This document shows positions 47,391 to 58,900 of a stretch of 64,000 nucleotides of DNA, in pieces. The stretch lies in the NCBI GenBank assembly GCA_973895155.1, contig OZ316894.1:24490001-24554000 (forward strand), read 5' to 3'. The position numbers and the translations under genes were made by a program. This stretch comes from Marsupella aquatica (taxonomy: Eukaryota; Marchantiophyta). The first letter of the stretch is position 1; each line of letters starts with the position of its first letter. The notes under the pieces are model-generated. The model had not been told where the DNA came from. It did no database searches and saw nothing but the letters and a program-made list of their open reading frames with translations.

Positions 47391-47657
47391 GTCATATATA
47401 TCACAATGGCTAGTGACCGTCTTAAAAATACACTCTGTCATATATATGACAGTGCAAAGTAATAAGAGTCGCCCCAATGTCATATATATCATACTGCAAA
47501 AGAGTCGCCCCAGTGTCTTATATATCATACTGCAAAAGAGTGCAAAAGAGTGCAAAAGAACAAGAGGCGTCCCAATGTCATATATATCACAATGCAAAAA
47601 AAGAACAAAAGACGCCCCCAAAACGGCAAAAGAACAAGAGGCGGCCCCCCCAAAACG
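47391..47657. repeat. Right module of the gtcatatatatca / gaacaagaggcgcccc repeat, about five units
   Basis: Units start near 47391, 47443, 47479, 47517 and 47577. Each has gtcatatatatcayantgcaaaa and an agaggcgcccc-like end; one contains an internal triplication of gtgcaaaaga. With the left module at 45.86-46.01 kb it brackets the 46.8-47.4 kb minisatellite in direct orientation. Confidence 0.85.
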
Positions 47658-48301
47658 GGAGACAGGATCGCAAAAGGCCCAATCAACTCTCTGTCTCGTT
47701 GAAGTGGTTCGTAACAAGGTCAAAGCAGTTTGTCTAGGTCGGGCGATGAAATCTTAGCTTTTGACACACTCTGTTCTCGTGTTCGTTCGCTGCAACATCT
47801 GGTTTCAGCATTTCGTGAAAGCTCAGCACAGAATCTTTAGCTTTCCAAACGCTGTATCTGTGAACGGGCTTTTCGAGCTTCATTGATCTTTGACCTACCA
47901 AATTTTGTGCAATGATGGCTCTCTGCGGCAATCGGGACACCCGGTTATCATCGTCTACAAGCAACTACTGAAAGGTTTTCATCGTTCTTTCCCTGTCGTG
48001 CGCTTTCTCTCCGCGGACGGTCGGACAGCGATTTTGTTAGGGAAAGCCATCACTGCGCCCGGGACAATTCCGCAACTTCTCATCGTGAGACATCAGTTAT
48101 GGAAAACAAATGCAGCACAGATCGTCAGAATGTGTACAGCTTACGGCTTGACTGGTGCATTCGGGGACTTGATTCCACAGAATCGCGACACTGACCTCTG
48201 AAATTGAAGTAAGCAAATTATGAGAGTCCTTCCAAATTTGTGGCAAAACGTTTTCTGCGTAACGAGAGGATATGAGCAGCTACATTTGCGACTTTCATGA
48301 A

Positions 48302-48415
48302 TTCATTCGGCAGCAGCAGAGTGAGTGAGGTGTGAGTGAGGCGTGAGTGAGTGAGTGAGTGAGTGGGAGGCGTGAGTGAGTGAGGTGTGAGTGAGTGAGG
48401 CGTGAGTGGGAGGCT
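48302..48415. repeat. GTGA-based minisatellite
   Basis: The sequence is an irregular alternation of gtgagtga, gtgtgagtga, gcgtgagtga and gtgggagg units over about 110 bp. It probably grew by slippage. Any peptide from it would be low-complexity. Confidence 0.9.
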
Positions 48416-48916
48416 ACATCTGATTGTCGTTTCCAAGACAGTGTCAAATTTCTATCCTCGGTGTGAATGATTTCATAAATTCGGAGGTCTCTTCAAGTAA
48501 GTGCGATGTTAGCTCTGTATAATGAGCTGCGTACATCTTCCTAACGTCACTGCCGTCCATCGAAAAGTGCATGTGCCGACACGGACGACCGCGGCGATGA
48601 CCTTCGTTACTCTGAAACTGCTGATCAACCTGACTTGTAACTGTTGCCGGTTGGAGTGATTCATCTGAGCCCTTTTCCGGTCCCGCACATCAATTTATAT
48701 GCACTGAGGAAGGAAGGAATCATGGTGGTTCTCTGCTTCGTTGTGGATATATCAACGCTGTCCAGCGCGACACTAAAGGCTATAAAAAATGTGTTTCTCT
48801 AACTGTTCACGTCTTTTTCGGTCTCGAGTAAAGTGTTTGAGCTACACTTGGTACAAATCTTGAAAATATTTCACGGTCGCTGGCAGTTCGAAATGTGACG
48901 AGTGTCTTCATCATCG

Positions 48917-49018
48917 TTCTATCATAGAAATGGATGGAGTCTCTTTTTTCGTTCGTGTAAAGTGTTCATTCTATCATAGAAATGGATGGAGTCTCGTTTT
49001 CGTTCCTGTAAAGTGTTA
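48917..49018. repeat. 52-bp tandem duplication
   Basis: ttctatcatagaaatggatg, continuing to gtaaagtgtt, occurs at 48917 and 48969 with two differences. Confidence 0.9.
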
Positions 49019-49404
49019 ACTCACGTTCCGAAATTCGCCCTCGCATGCCGTACAGTGTCTTTTACAGTTTGGGAACCTGTGCGCCCTCCAGCTACCAAGG
49101 CGAACAGGTGAAATTATTCCCGAAAATGAAATTGGTCTTTGCTACATCGCCATTAGTGAGTTGTCCGGAATGTATGAGGTAACTTTCAAAATTCAAGTCA
49201 AAAACTGGCGGCAACCTTACCGATCTTTGAGTAATTTGGATGAGCAGCATTTGAAACTTACCCGAGGGCCTTCCTTTTCGTAATTGCTCATGTGATGCAA
49301 AACTCGTAATAAATATACAACTTAGCAGTAATGATGTAGGTGTGAACACCTTGGGCTTTGCTACGTCGGCACTGGTAAGTTATTTGAAACATGAAGGCGA
49401 GTTT

Positions 49405-49512
49405 GAGTTCTCTTCAAGACCAGCTATCGTGCCATAGACTATAAACAAATACGTGTTCGAGTTCTCTTCAAGAGCCAGCTATCGTGCCATAGACTATAAA
49501 CACATATGTTTT
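49405..49512. repeat. 54-bp tandem duplication
   Basis: gagttctcttcaagaccagc, followed by tatcgtgccatagactataaac, occurs at 49405 and 49459 with only minor differences. Confidence 0.9.
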
Positions 49513-49828
49513 CGAGTCTATTGAGCTGCCAAACTTTCGTGTCATTCAACGGAAACAAGCACGATATTGAGCGATTTGAGCTTTAAATTGTGAGTCATGC
49601 CAAATCTTGAAAACATGTTTGAGATTCAGCCTGTTGAGATTATCCTAGGAAAGACGATGTCCCAGAATATATAATTTTCCTGCGACTAGGATGTATCTTG
49701 CACGGACCCTCACACGATGTGTATCTCGCTCGAAGCTGACAAACACGAGTTCTACCGTAATGTTAGCAATTTTTAAAATGTCCGCTCTTGTAATCAATAT
49801 GGAATTGGCAGCTGACCGTTGCTTTGAG

Positions 49829-52800
49829 GCCTAACGAGGCATTCGATTTGCGGCAGTTCCATCATGCCGTCAGGACGATCCCATCGTCGTTGTCTGAAAG
49901 GGCTAAACCGAACGGGTTCGAGTTCTCCAAGCAAGGTGCGTAAGATGTCGTTAAGTGATTTGAATTCAACGACATCGTTTCATACTATTTTCTTGAAGTT
50001 CATCAACGATTGTTTCGTCCTTTGCCCGTCCCGATAAGACAATGCTGAAACGTCAAAATGTTGCTGCTGTAGTTTCAAGCATTTCAGCGCTCCTCGAGGG
50101 TGAAGGAAGGCTTTTTTCCTGGACCTCTCAAGATGTCTTGAAGAAGGTGGTGGTGATCAGCAGTCGCTTTCTGGAGAGCGTGACATCTTTCAGGCAGTCC
50201 TTACTGGTAAGTTTACAAAGCAAACTCGCCATTTGAGTCATGAACCAATGATAACTTCAAACAAACGGAACGCACGACGTTAGGAGAGCCATCATCGTCC
50301 GAACTTTGTACATCTTATTAAGAACATGTCCCAGAATATATTAAGTTTCCATTTCTAGCGAGACTGTGCGATCGATCGTCGTTACTGTTGGCAGACTTAT
50401 GGAAAGGATTCGCTACTTAAATTAAAGTAAAAAATTATCGTTGCGCCCGCGAACTAACTCAATCAGCTGTGGGCTGAAGTCCAAACCACAAAGCATTAGA
50501 AGAAACAAGTCAGAAATATAACTTTCAAATTGGTCGCAAGGGAGGCTCAAGGGGGCCAATCCCAATCAAAACTACATTACCCATGCCATGGCTCTGACTG
50601 GCATAAGTTTTGAGGTTTTACCTGATATCTAACAGCCCACAACTATGGTTTCAAAGATAAATCGATCCAAGCAACCTCGGTCTGACGCTGCTATGCACTG
50701 CTGATGTTGTCACCGTTGAACATGAACGTGGTCGCTGGTCGCAACTGAAGGATGCAGCTGATCAGTTTGTGACCATTGAATTCGTCGAGATCGAGCAGCC
50801 GGAGCATCCTAATGGGAAAGTCGTCAACTGCAAGCCGGATCAAGCTGCCGAACCTGAAATGCAACGGATGCAGCACGAGTTCGCAACCACAGTCTCTGAG
50901 TTTGAGAATTGCACCCTTCACAGAGTGCCTTTTGGTTCGTTAAATAATTATAAACTCCTACGAAGAATCGAATGTTGGTCAATTTCGCACTCCTCGGGTT
51001 CAAAATTTCTCTAAAATAATACTCATCAGTACACGAGACACAGGAGGCTAGTTATTTAGCTTTATTTCCACAGCATTCCAGACTCGATTCCATCACTTAC
51101 TTGAAATTCAACTTCAAAGCTTGTCCAAAATTCTGAAGAGGCTTATGGGAGTCTGTGCTTGAAAACTGACCTATTTGCAGATCCTTGGAGTTTAATGCGT
51201 TTGGTGAAACTGTGGCATCAAGACATAGTCTTTGGTAGAGATGGGCCCGTTGAAGCTGTCCTGCTATTTCCGGTGGCACTGTTTGCAGCCATTAACAAAC
51301 TGTTCTGTTCATTCCAACCGGCCGTCATGCGGCTGACAGATGTGTTCAAGCCTTGCGAGGTCAGAACTTATCCTTAATAAACATGACATCAGGTCGATGA
51401 ATTAACAATCGATACCACTGAGCGCAGCACTAGCATTAAAACTACAAAGAACTGCTCGTTCACAATAATTTTTGAACTCTTTGAAACAATAGACCACCCG
51501 CCGCAGATATGTACTTGTCACGGGCGAGCGACGAAATCGTCATTTGGCGCACCGCCAAAGTCAAAGGAGGCACAAGCAGCGATTTGTGGAGTAACCGGTC
51601 AGAAGCTCGACGCACATGCGCTGACAGACAACGGAATCGAAGTTGGTAGTGGGATGATTTTATCAATGCCGTTTTTCAAGACAGCAGTGATACCCGCCAC
51701 CGGTAGTTTTGGCCACAGCCACCCCATAGCTTTCGACGTCATCAAATGCGTCCCCCTCGACACACTGAGTGAAGGTGCATACCGTGGCCGTTGTGTGTCA
51801 TCTGAAACTAAGACACCTGCATTGAATTCTGATAAGTGTAGGATGTTTATTTTCCTACTTAGCTTCCTCTGAAGCTAGAATTTTCAGGAGTGGAGCTTGC
51901 CCAAGACTAACTATGTACTGTGTAGGTTTGCTCTCGATGGAGCTGGTAGTGTGAGAGAAAAAACAATTCTAGATGTGCTCGAACAATTAGGTAGCCATAG
52001 GAATCAATTTCCATTCACAGGCCTCACCATCTCACGATATCAATTCGTTTTTACACGTTTGTTCAAGTACCTTTGCTGCATGAGCACTGAGGCTTGGCGC
52101 AGGCCTAGAGTAGCTATCTTACATCCCGAGACGATTCATTCAATTGCCTTTCGGGTTTTGAAGGTCTCTTGTTTGGAACGCCTTTCGTAGTCTCGCCTTC
52201 ATCTGAACTTGACCAGGACGTCGAGGCTGAGGCGGATAATATACAGGGCAATGAACAGAGTAAGCAAGAATCGTCCCATATTTGAATACAAGGAATTTCT
52301 GATAAGAACGTGAAGACTTAATTTTGGGATCAAGCATTCCAAGACAGCCATTCCTGTTTAATCAGGCTTGATCTAATGGGATTATCGCAAGTTGGCGTTC
52401 CAGTCTTTGCTGCTCTTCTGCAGGATCTACTCGCAAAGGATTGTGGTCTTCTTTGCACGTCAACAAGAAACATCGAATCTGGTGAAGAAACCGCATTTTT
52501 ATGCTTCTATGTCCTTTTGCCCGGGCATAATGGCTCCTTTTCGGCAAAAGTGAGTACAAATGTCATTTGCATCGTGAATTGACATCCAGATTTCAACTTC
52601 ATGATTTTATGATTGTAGATAAACTGTACAGGCGTTACTTTGTAGTCTGGCCTGGCTTCAAAGTCCGTTTAGTCTGTGCTTTGTGTTCGGATATTGACAC
52701 TAGAAGGCAAGCTGGGTTTCACCTAGAAATCAAGGACCGCGGAAAAGTGATAGATGAAGGGATGGAGATCTAGAGTGGATCACTGATAGCGTTATCGAAA

Positions 52801-54115
52801 TAAGCCGTTAGTAGCCTGTTTCATGCCCTGACAACCATTTTTACTTTCGAGCGCCGAGGACATCTGGCTTCGTATGTAGACGCAGTTACCACTATCCTAT
52901 GTTACATGTCGCAGTACCCTTAATTTTTGCCCTATGACTGTTATTCATTCATCCGTGCATTGATTCGTTATGTCTCCAGCAAAATCGACCTGGTACTTAA
53001 AGGGATCTTGATCGACAATGCATTCTTAAAAATATGTTCAAAGCTCCCTCGTTTGTGTCGTTGCAGAGACTAGCAGGGGCAGAGGAAATGATAGTGCCAC
53101 CCGAGTCTGGTACAGCTCTTAATAACCTTAAAGTGGGTGATGAGATCAGATGTGCAGTCTCCTCAGGCCTGTCCAAGGTTTTGCTTCAATCTTTTCAAGC
53201 TCCAAACTAAATACTTGTCCTGACTACTGCCACATCCATTCAGAGGCCAACATCTCTTGATCCCTGACAGTTTTAAATAACGTGGTATATGAGATATCAT
53301 GCCCGCATCCTGGATCTGTAGCGCTAATGCTCAACGGGCGGTCTGGCTCGATCGCAATCTCATCTAACTGTCTAGCGTTGTGGTCGTCCAGCTAGGTACC
53401 GAAACATATGATCCACTCAAGAACCTCCGTGGGTGCCATTTGAAACTGACCAGCCTGGTGAAAGAAAGCTTACAACCGCAGCGGTAAAAGCTTCTGTAGC
53501 TGTGGTCGACAAGATTTCAAGATAGCCAACGTTGAGGTTTTCAATAATTATTCAGGAAATTCATTCTAGCGAACGTAATAATCCGTTTGAGCCCTTTGGA
53601 ATGTTCTTAATCAACCGTCTTGATTATGACCAACGCACAGGTTGGAACAGACCGAGAAGATAGCAGTTCGCCCTCTTAACTCTGGCCGGACGCAGCTGCC
53701 GGAAGCAGAAGACCTCTTCATTCCTGACTACGGCTTCGACTCTGAGGTTAGATCATGGGAAAAGCCTCAGCTGCCGTCCAACTTCGTCATATCGGCTCCT
53801 GGTATTCCCACTCTAGCTTCAGCTCCGGGTCTGCCTCAGATGATCACACCGCTGACAGGGAAGCGAGCAAGCAATAGGCTTCAAAACTCGAACTCTTGCC
53901 GCAAAACTGCTTCCTGGACTTCGAAAGGAAGGGCTAAAGCACGCCAGGGTTTATGCTATCCACCTCTTCCCAGGCAATCCGTCATGAACCAGCAGGACCC
54001 TTATCTCTTCTCTTCGGAACCTGAGCTAATTACGGAGGTGCCCTTACTTCCATCGAAAAGATTCCCTAACTTCAAAACTGCGAGGCAGCACTTACTAGAC
54101 ACTACTAATAAATAG
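49829..54115 (+). CDS. Unidentified multi-exon gene (partial model)
   Basis: I do not recognise this protein. Exons with good GT/AG sites and coding texture: 49829-49939 (NEAFDLRQFHHAVRTIPSSL), 49999-50206 (QNVAAVVSSISALLEGEGRL, SFRQSLL), about 50681-50934 (LTLLCTADVVTVEHERGRWS), 51181-51359 (DPWSLMRLVKLWHQDIVFGR), 51507-51774 (CGVTGQKLDAHALTDNGIEV), a segment ending 52066 (REKTILDVLEQLGSHRNQF), 52366-52549 (LDLMGLSQVGVPVFAALLQD), about 52618-52750 (YRRYFVVWPGFKVRLVCALC), 53067-53177 (AEEMIVPPESGTALNNLKVG), and a last exon 53641-54115 ending LLDTTNK. Phases agree at 49939/49999, 50934/51181, 51359/51507 and 52066/52366. Elsewhere they do not yet join, so exons are missing or ends are wrong. 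No membrane segment or classical catalytic motif is visible. It lies 1.85 kb upstream of HYDIN in the same direction. The true start is probably further left. Confidence 0.55.
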
Positions 54116-55907
54116 TTCAGGGTAGTCAGAGGGATCCAGATCTACTGTAAGTTGCATCGCCAACTCCAGTGTCCAGCTCGTAGTTTCTTGTTCCAACTTT
54201 CCAGTCACGGAGATCAATTCTTTCCCTGCTGTCCACGCAGCACCTGAAAAATAAAAATAAAAATTCTTACCCGGCAATCTGAGGACTGCAATCTTATGCT
54301 GTCGCTCAGACAGATGTGTAAAGCGTTACGTTGTAAACCTTTGACAAAAGACTCTTTTCTGAGCTTGACAGGAGAGAGTTTCATCTCACAATGGAGGTTT
54401 TTCTTCAGTCGATTCGTTTGGGTAGGGCACCGATCACCGGGTGGTGATGTAACTCAGTTCGTAGCAAATCTCGAAAAAACGAAAGAAAGGTTTATTAAAG
54501 CACCAATGCATGAGAAATGGTTGCTTTGCTCGCACTGATGAGAGCTAGCGTAGCACAGGCGTATCGCTTCGTCTCCTATTTCTTTCTATTCCTTCCTTAC
54601 AGCCATGGTAATCGATGTCCAAATCCCACATTTGCTTGGACTGCACTCTCGCTGACAGCTTTCCATAAGAGCCCATCATCTGCATCATCAGGAAAGCGTT
54701 CCCAACGACTCCCAACGCTCGATCTATTGCCGCTCACTCTGTTTATCGAACGAGAATGAACGTCTCAGAATTATAATACAGATGGGCCCGTGCCCCGTGA
54801 CTGCCTGTGACCAAATTGACAGTGAGTCCTTTGTTGCAGAGATATCGATTGGATTTATCGGGAATGAATCAACGAATTTCTCAAAGTCAAGCTTGAAGCA
54901 GAGCTATTTAGGGTCATACTTTCCATGAATACCTTGCTTCCGTCCTTTGCATGTCATTTTAGCGAGTTGCAAGTTGTTGTTTCTCGAAGGGTAGAGACAC
55001 AGACGCGCACCGCATTAGCAGGCCTGTGGCAGTTTGTGACTCCTGGAAGAGGAATTATGGAGGCTAATCGACTGCGCCAAGTGCGATGTGCCAAACACCC
55101 CGGTCCGGACGTCATTGGAATATCAATGACAGTTGCAAAGATGCTGCAAATTTTTTTAAGCCGGAGATAACTGAACACCTTGTTCGTGGTTCGTGGTTCG
55201 AGGTAAAACGAAACCTCTACCGTCCTCAACCAGGCAGCTAGGGGAAAAGGCACATTTAGGGTTCTGTCCTCACTTTTAAAAGTGTCTCTGATTTTTGTAA
55301 CTGTCACATAATTTGCTTGCATTTCTTCCCATTTAACTTAAGTGGGCGGATCCTTCGACAGGTTGGAGAACCTCTGAATGGCAGTTGATTGCTGCCAGCT
55401 GAGATGAAGCACATCTCGACCACTGCACCAAACATTGACCGTGCGCTGAAATTTTCACGAAGCTTTTTCACCCGTAGATGCCAATAGGTTCTTCTCAACT
55501 GAACTCCAAAAATCAATTGAATTGCAATTTATGAGACCTAAGGGACCATCACATGCACAGAGGTGGGCAATTCATTTTAAAATCATACGAGAAAACGAAT
55601 GGATGGATTGGAACCAACTCGGGGATGCATCAGGCGAGACTGACGCCATAAAAATTGAAAGGTTTGTGAGGCAGCAACTTGAGGGGGACAACCAATCGTA
55701 TGAAGAATTGAAATGAATCCTCTCGAATGCAAAATTTCAGACGTGTGACACTTTATGTAAAGTAAGGAAGAAACATCCCTTCATGGATTGAAGGGGGTGA
55801 GTCTCGGTGGGAACTGCATCGGAGAGCGAGAAGGAAACCATGAGCCGCTCTCGCAAATCAATTTGCACCTGCTACCGTCAGTAAGAAAAACCGATACCAG
55901 TGTGTGA

Positions 55908-55941
<34 letters not shown>

Positions 55942-55964
55942 CCCATTTTCAAAAGCGGGGCAAG
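54116..55964. other. Intergenic region between the unidentified gene and HYDIN
   Basis: No exon-like stretch with sound splice sites is visible. It should contain the 3' untranslated region of the unidentified gene and the HYDIN promoter. A tetranucleotide repeat lies at its right end. Confidence 0.45.
55908..55940 (+). repeat. (CCAG)n microsatellite just before the HYDIN start codon
   Basis: About eight consecutive CCAG/AGCC units end 25 bp upstream of the ATG at 55965. They are likely within the 5' untranslated region. Confidence 0.9.
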
Positions 55965-58900
55965 ATGAGCAACGTGAATCTCGCTGCAACGCGACCCCGA
56001 GACTATGCCAAGGGCCCCGGCAAGCTGGCCCTGCATAGTCTTACAGTCAAATACAAGTCTTATGGGATTCCGCCCGATAATGAAAGAGTAAGATCAGAAT
56101 CTGCCAAAAGTCAGTCTTGTTTTGAATATTCACCCTTACGCGCAGCAACTGACTTATGCTTATTGCTCTCCCCTCCCTGTAGGATCTCCGTATCTTCGTT
56201 TCCTATTAAACAGATTCCACAAACAATGCAGGCAGTTTCTTTTCTGTTTGCAGCGTTCTAAGCCAGTTCGTCACAACCGAAATTGGAATGACTTGGTCTC
56301 GTGAGATGCGCACCATTTCTTGAAATGCATGCTAGAGTGAGGAGAGGCACAAATCTCGAAACCTATTTCCCCAATGAGTTAATTTGAAATCCTAACGATT
56401 TGGGAGATGTGCCTTCTGAAGAGCCGTCATGTCATGTGTGTCTGTGTTTCATAATCATGAAAAACGAAACTTTAAATCAAATGTTTGGAATTTCATCTCG
56501 GATCTCCTTATTCTGAAGAATTAGGGTGGACTTTAGACAATGAACTCTCGTGAATAGTACACCATCACCATTCTTATGATGTAGTAGGTTTTGGGTTATA
56601 GATCACTGTACCCTTCACATCAAAGTCCATGATAGAGTTTTCAGATGCGTCATGTCTGCAGCTGACAGTGTCATATTAAAGTCAAGGTCCCAGCTAAATT
56701 TGAGCTCTCAATTTTGTAACTACTTATCAGAGACCAAAACCGAGTACACTGGTGCGAGAGAAGCTGGACTTGCCAATACCCTACAGAGATGGGAAGACAC
56801 GCCTGAGGCCACAAATTGTAGAAAGGCACAACTTCTTCAACCTTCCATACCGGGTAACGAGCTTCCCACTCGGAAATTTCAACTGAAGTGGACTATCACG
56901 CTGTGCACATTCAATTGTTCAGTATACTATGTGAACTAGAGAATCTCCATAAACCAAAGCTATATCACAATCCATTCTGAGCCTCTCCAAGTAAAGTTCG
57001 AGTCAGTCGTGCTCGTGTCAGTACCATCAAGCTGGCAATTTCCGTCTACTGGCCTTTCGGAATTTTAGAACGATGTTGACTTTACTCTATAGCCAGATCT
57101 TGGAATGGTCACTGATGTGTCTGTTCCTGAGCAGGTTCCTTCTTCAGTACCCGAACATGAGCCATTGTTTCAGCCCTTCCCGCCTCAAATCACCTTCACG
57201 GGATACAAAGCATTCCATAAGTACCATGCCATCCTTCAGCTACGCAATAACGATAAGGTAATCGTTTCACACTTTCTTGATCGCCGTGTACCATTGATCC
57301 TTTGCTTTGTGTGCGGACTTTCCGCCTATGTTGACAAGAATGTTAGGGTGAAGGATGAAACAGAGTTTTCAATCAAATGGTCTCATTCAGAACATTAGAC
57401 AGAGAGTTACGAGAGGCTGAATGCTGATGAAGTTGAGCGGCAACTCAAATAACGGATTCTCCACATCTAATGTGTGAACTGGATTTTGCTCTGTCCCTTG
57501 TATGATAATCGAGAATTTAGCAAGCCTGGAGATCCTGATCATCGTGATCCCAGAATTATGCTACCAATAGGGGAAGACAGGTGAAGAGTCCATGGTAGAG
57601 ACCTGTTGTTAATTATGGTGTCCCTCAGGCAAAGAGGAGATCACGTTCGTCATCTATTTCTACTGAGCTGCAGTGTTGACATACTCTCTCCACTGGGCAA
57701 AGGGAAATCCCCCCCAATGGAAATATTCCAGCCAAATCCTCTTAGATGCGGGTGATGACTTCTGTAATCTAAATAAGAGTACTCTATGTCTAAAAAGTCA
57801 AGCTACCTAGACGTAGTGTAGGTAGTAACTAAGGTAAATTGCTGCATTCTATCAGGGTTCACATTGTTTTGATGGTTGTTTTCTGAATCCCCTCGATGAC
57901 TGAACCTTTCGCTCTGTCATTTGCGGATGAACAGGTTGTGCGAAGAGTGATGGTACTCCCCCTCGTTTCTGAGATCCTCACAGTGCAACCTTACTGCCAT
58001 CCAGATCTAGAGAAGCAAACAGTCTATGATGAACTTGGAACTAGTCGCGTCGCATGTGGAATGGAGGTACAACTCTTCCAAATTTCTCATCTGCCACTGG
58101 AATACTATGAACGAACAATGAGTTAGCTTGAGTCTACAGAGCTGGTATTTGCAAAAAGGAAGCCGTTTGTACAAAATTGCAAGTGACTCGTAAAATGGTC
58201 ACAAAAGCACTATTTGAAAACCTTATGAGAGAAGGCCTTCCTGTAAATACCCCTTTTAAACCGAGTACCCCTTCATACTGAACTGCCCTGTCGGGCCTAA
58301 GTACCTGAACTATTCTACAGATGATTTCGCTCCAATAAACAACCTCCACGTTTCTCTAACAGTTACTGTGACTGCAGTTTTCTGTGATAGTGAATTGGTG
58401 CCCAGAAGATGATAATGATTTTCAGTCAGAAGTGGTGGTACTCACTGAACGAGAAAAGTTTATTGTACCAGTTGTTTGCCATGGTTTACGAGGTCAGCTC
58501 CGCATCAGTCAAAGATCTCTTGAACAGTTCCTGGACGTGAGCATACCAAAGATTTGCACAACAGCAGTGAACTTTTGAGAACCCTCACGTAGTGAAATAT
58601 TCTGGAAATAGTTTTAGAGAAATGGATTTTAAACAGCGCACCACGATCCCATAAACATATCCATTGTAGAAGTTGGAAATATTCCATGGGGTCTCTCTTA
58701 AATTCTTGTAGAGGTCGTGCAGGTAGTCAGAAGTTCAAGCCCGAGTTCTAGCTGACTAATTCTAGGGAAAATCTCCACTAGAATCTGGAAAGTTCGCATC
58801 AAGATTCAGTGAATTCCTCCGCTAAATTCCCAAAATGCGTTTCAAGCTCGCCAAAGCTATCATCTCAGTGCGCACTCCTTCTACTTACTACGTGGGTGGA

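Larger units (their letters stand above)
47700..49828. other. Upstream flank of the unidentified gene; no firm exon, several short duplications
   Basis: This stretch holds a GTGA-rich minisatellite, a 52-bp duplication (48917 and 48969) and a 54-bp duplication (49405 and 49459). A possible exon-like stretch lies at about 47,908-47,975 (NDGSLRQSGHPVIIVYKQLL, followed by a GT). Further 5' exons of the gene starting at 49829 may lie here, but none could be joined in phase. Confidence 0.4.

Noticed and set aside
46955-47462. Open frames of Ser/Leu/Phe/Thr-rich peptides
   Set aside because: They are direct translations of the pyrimidine-rich minisatellite.
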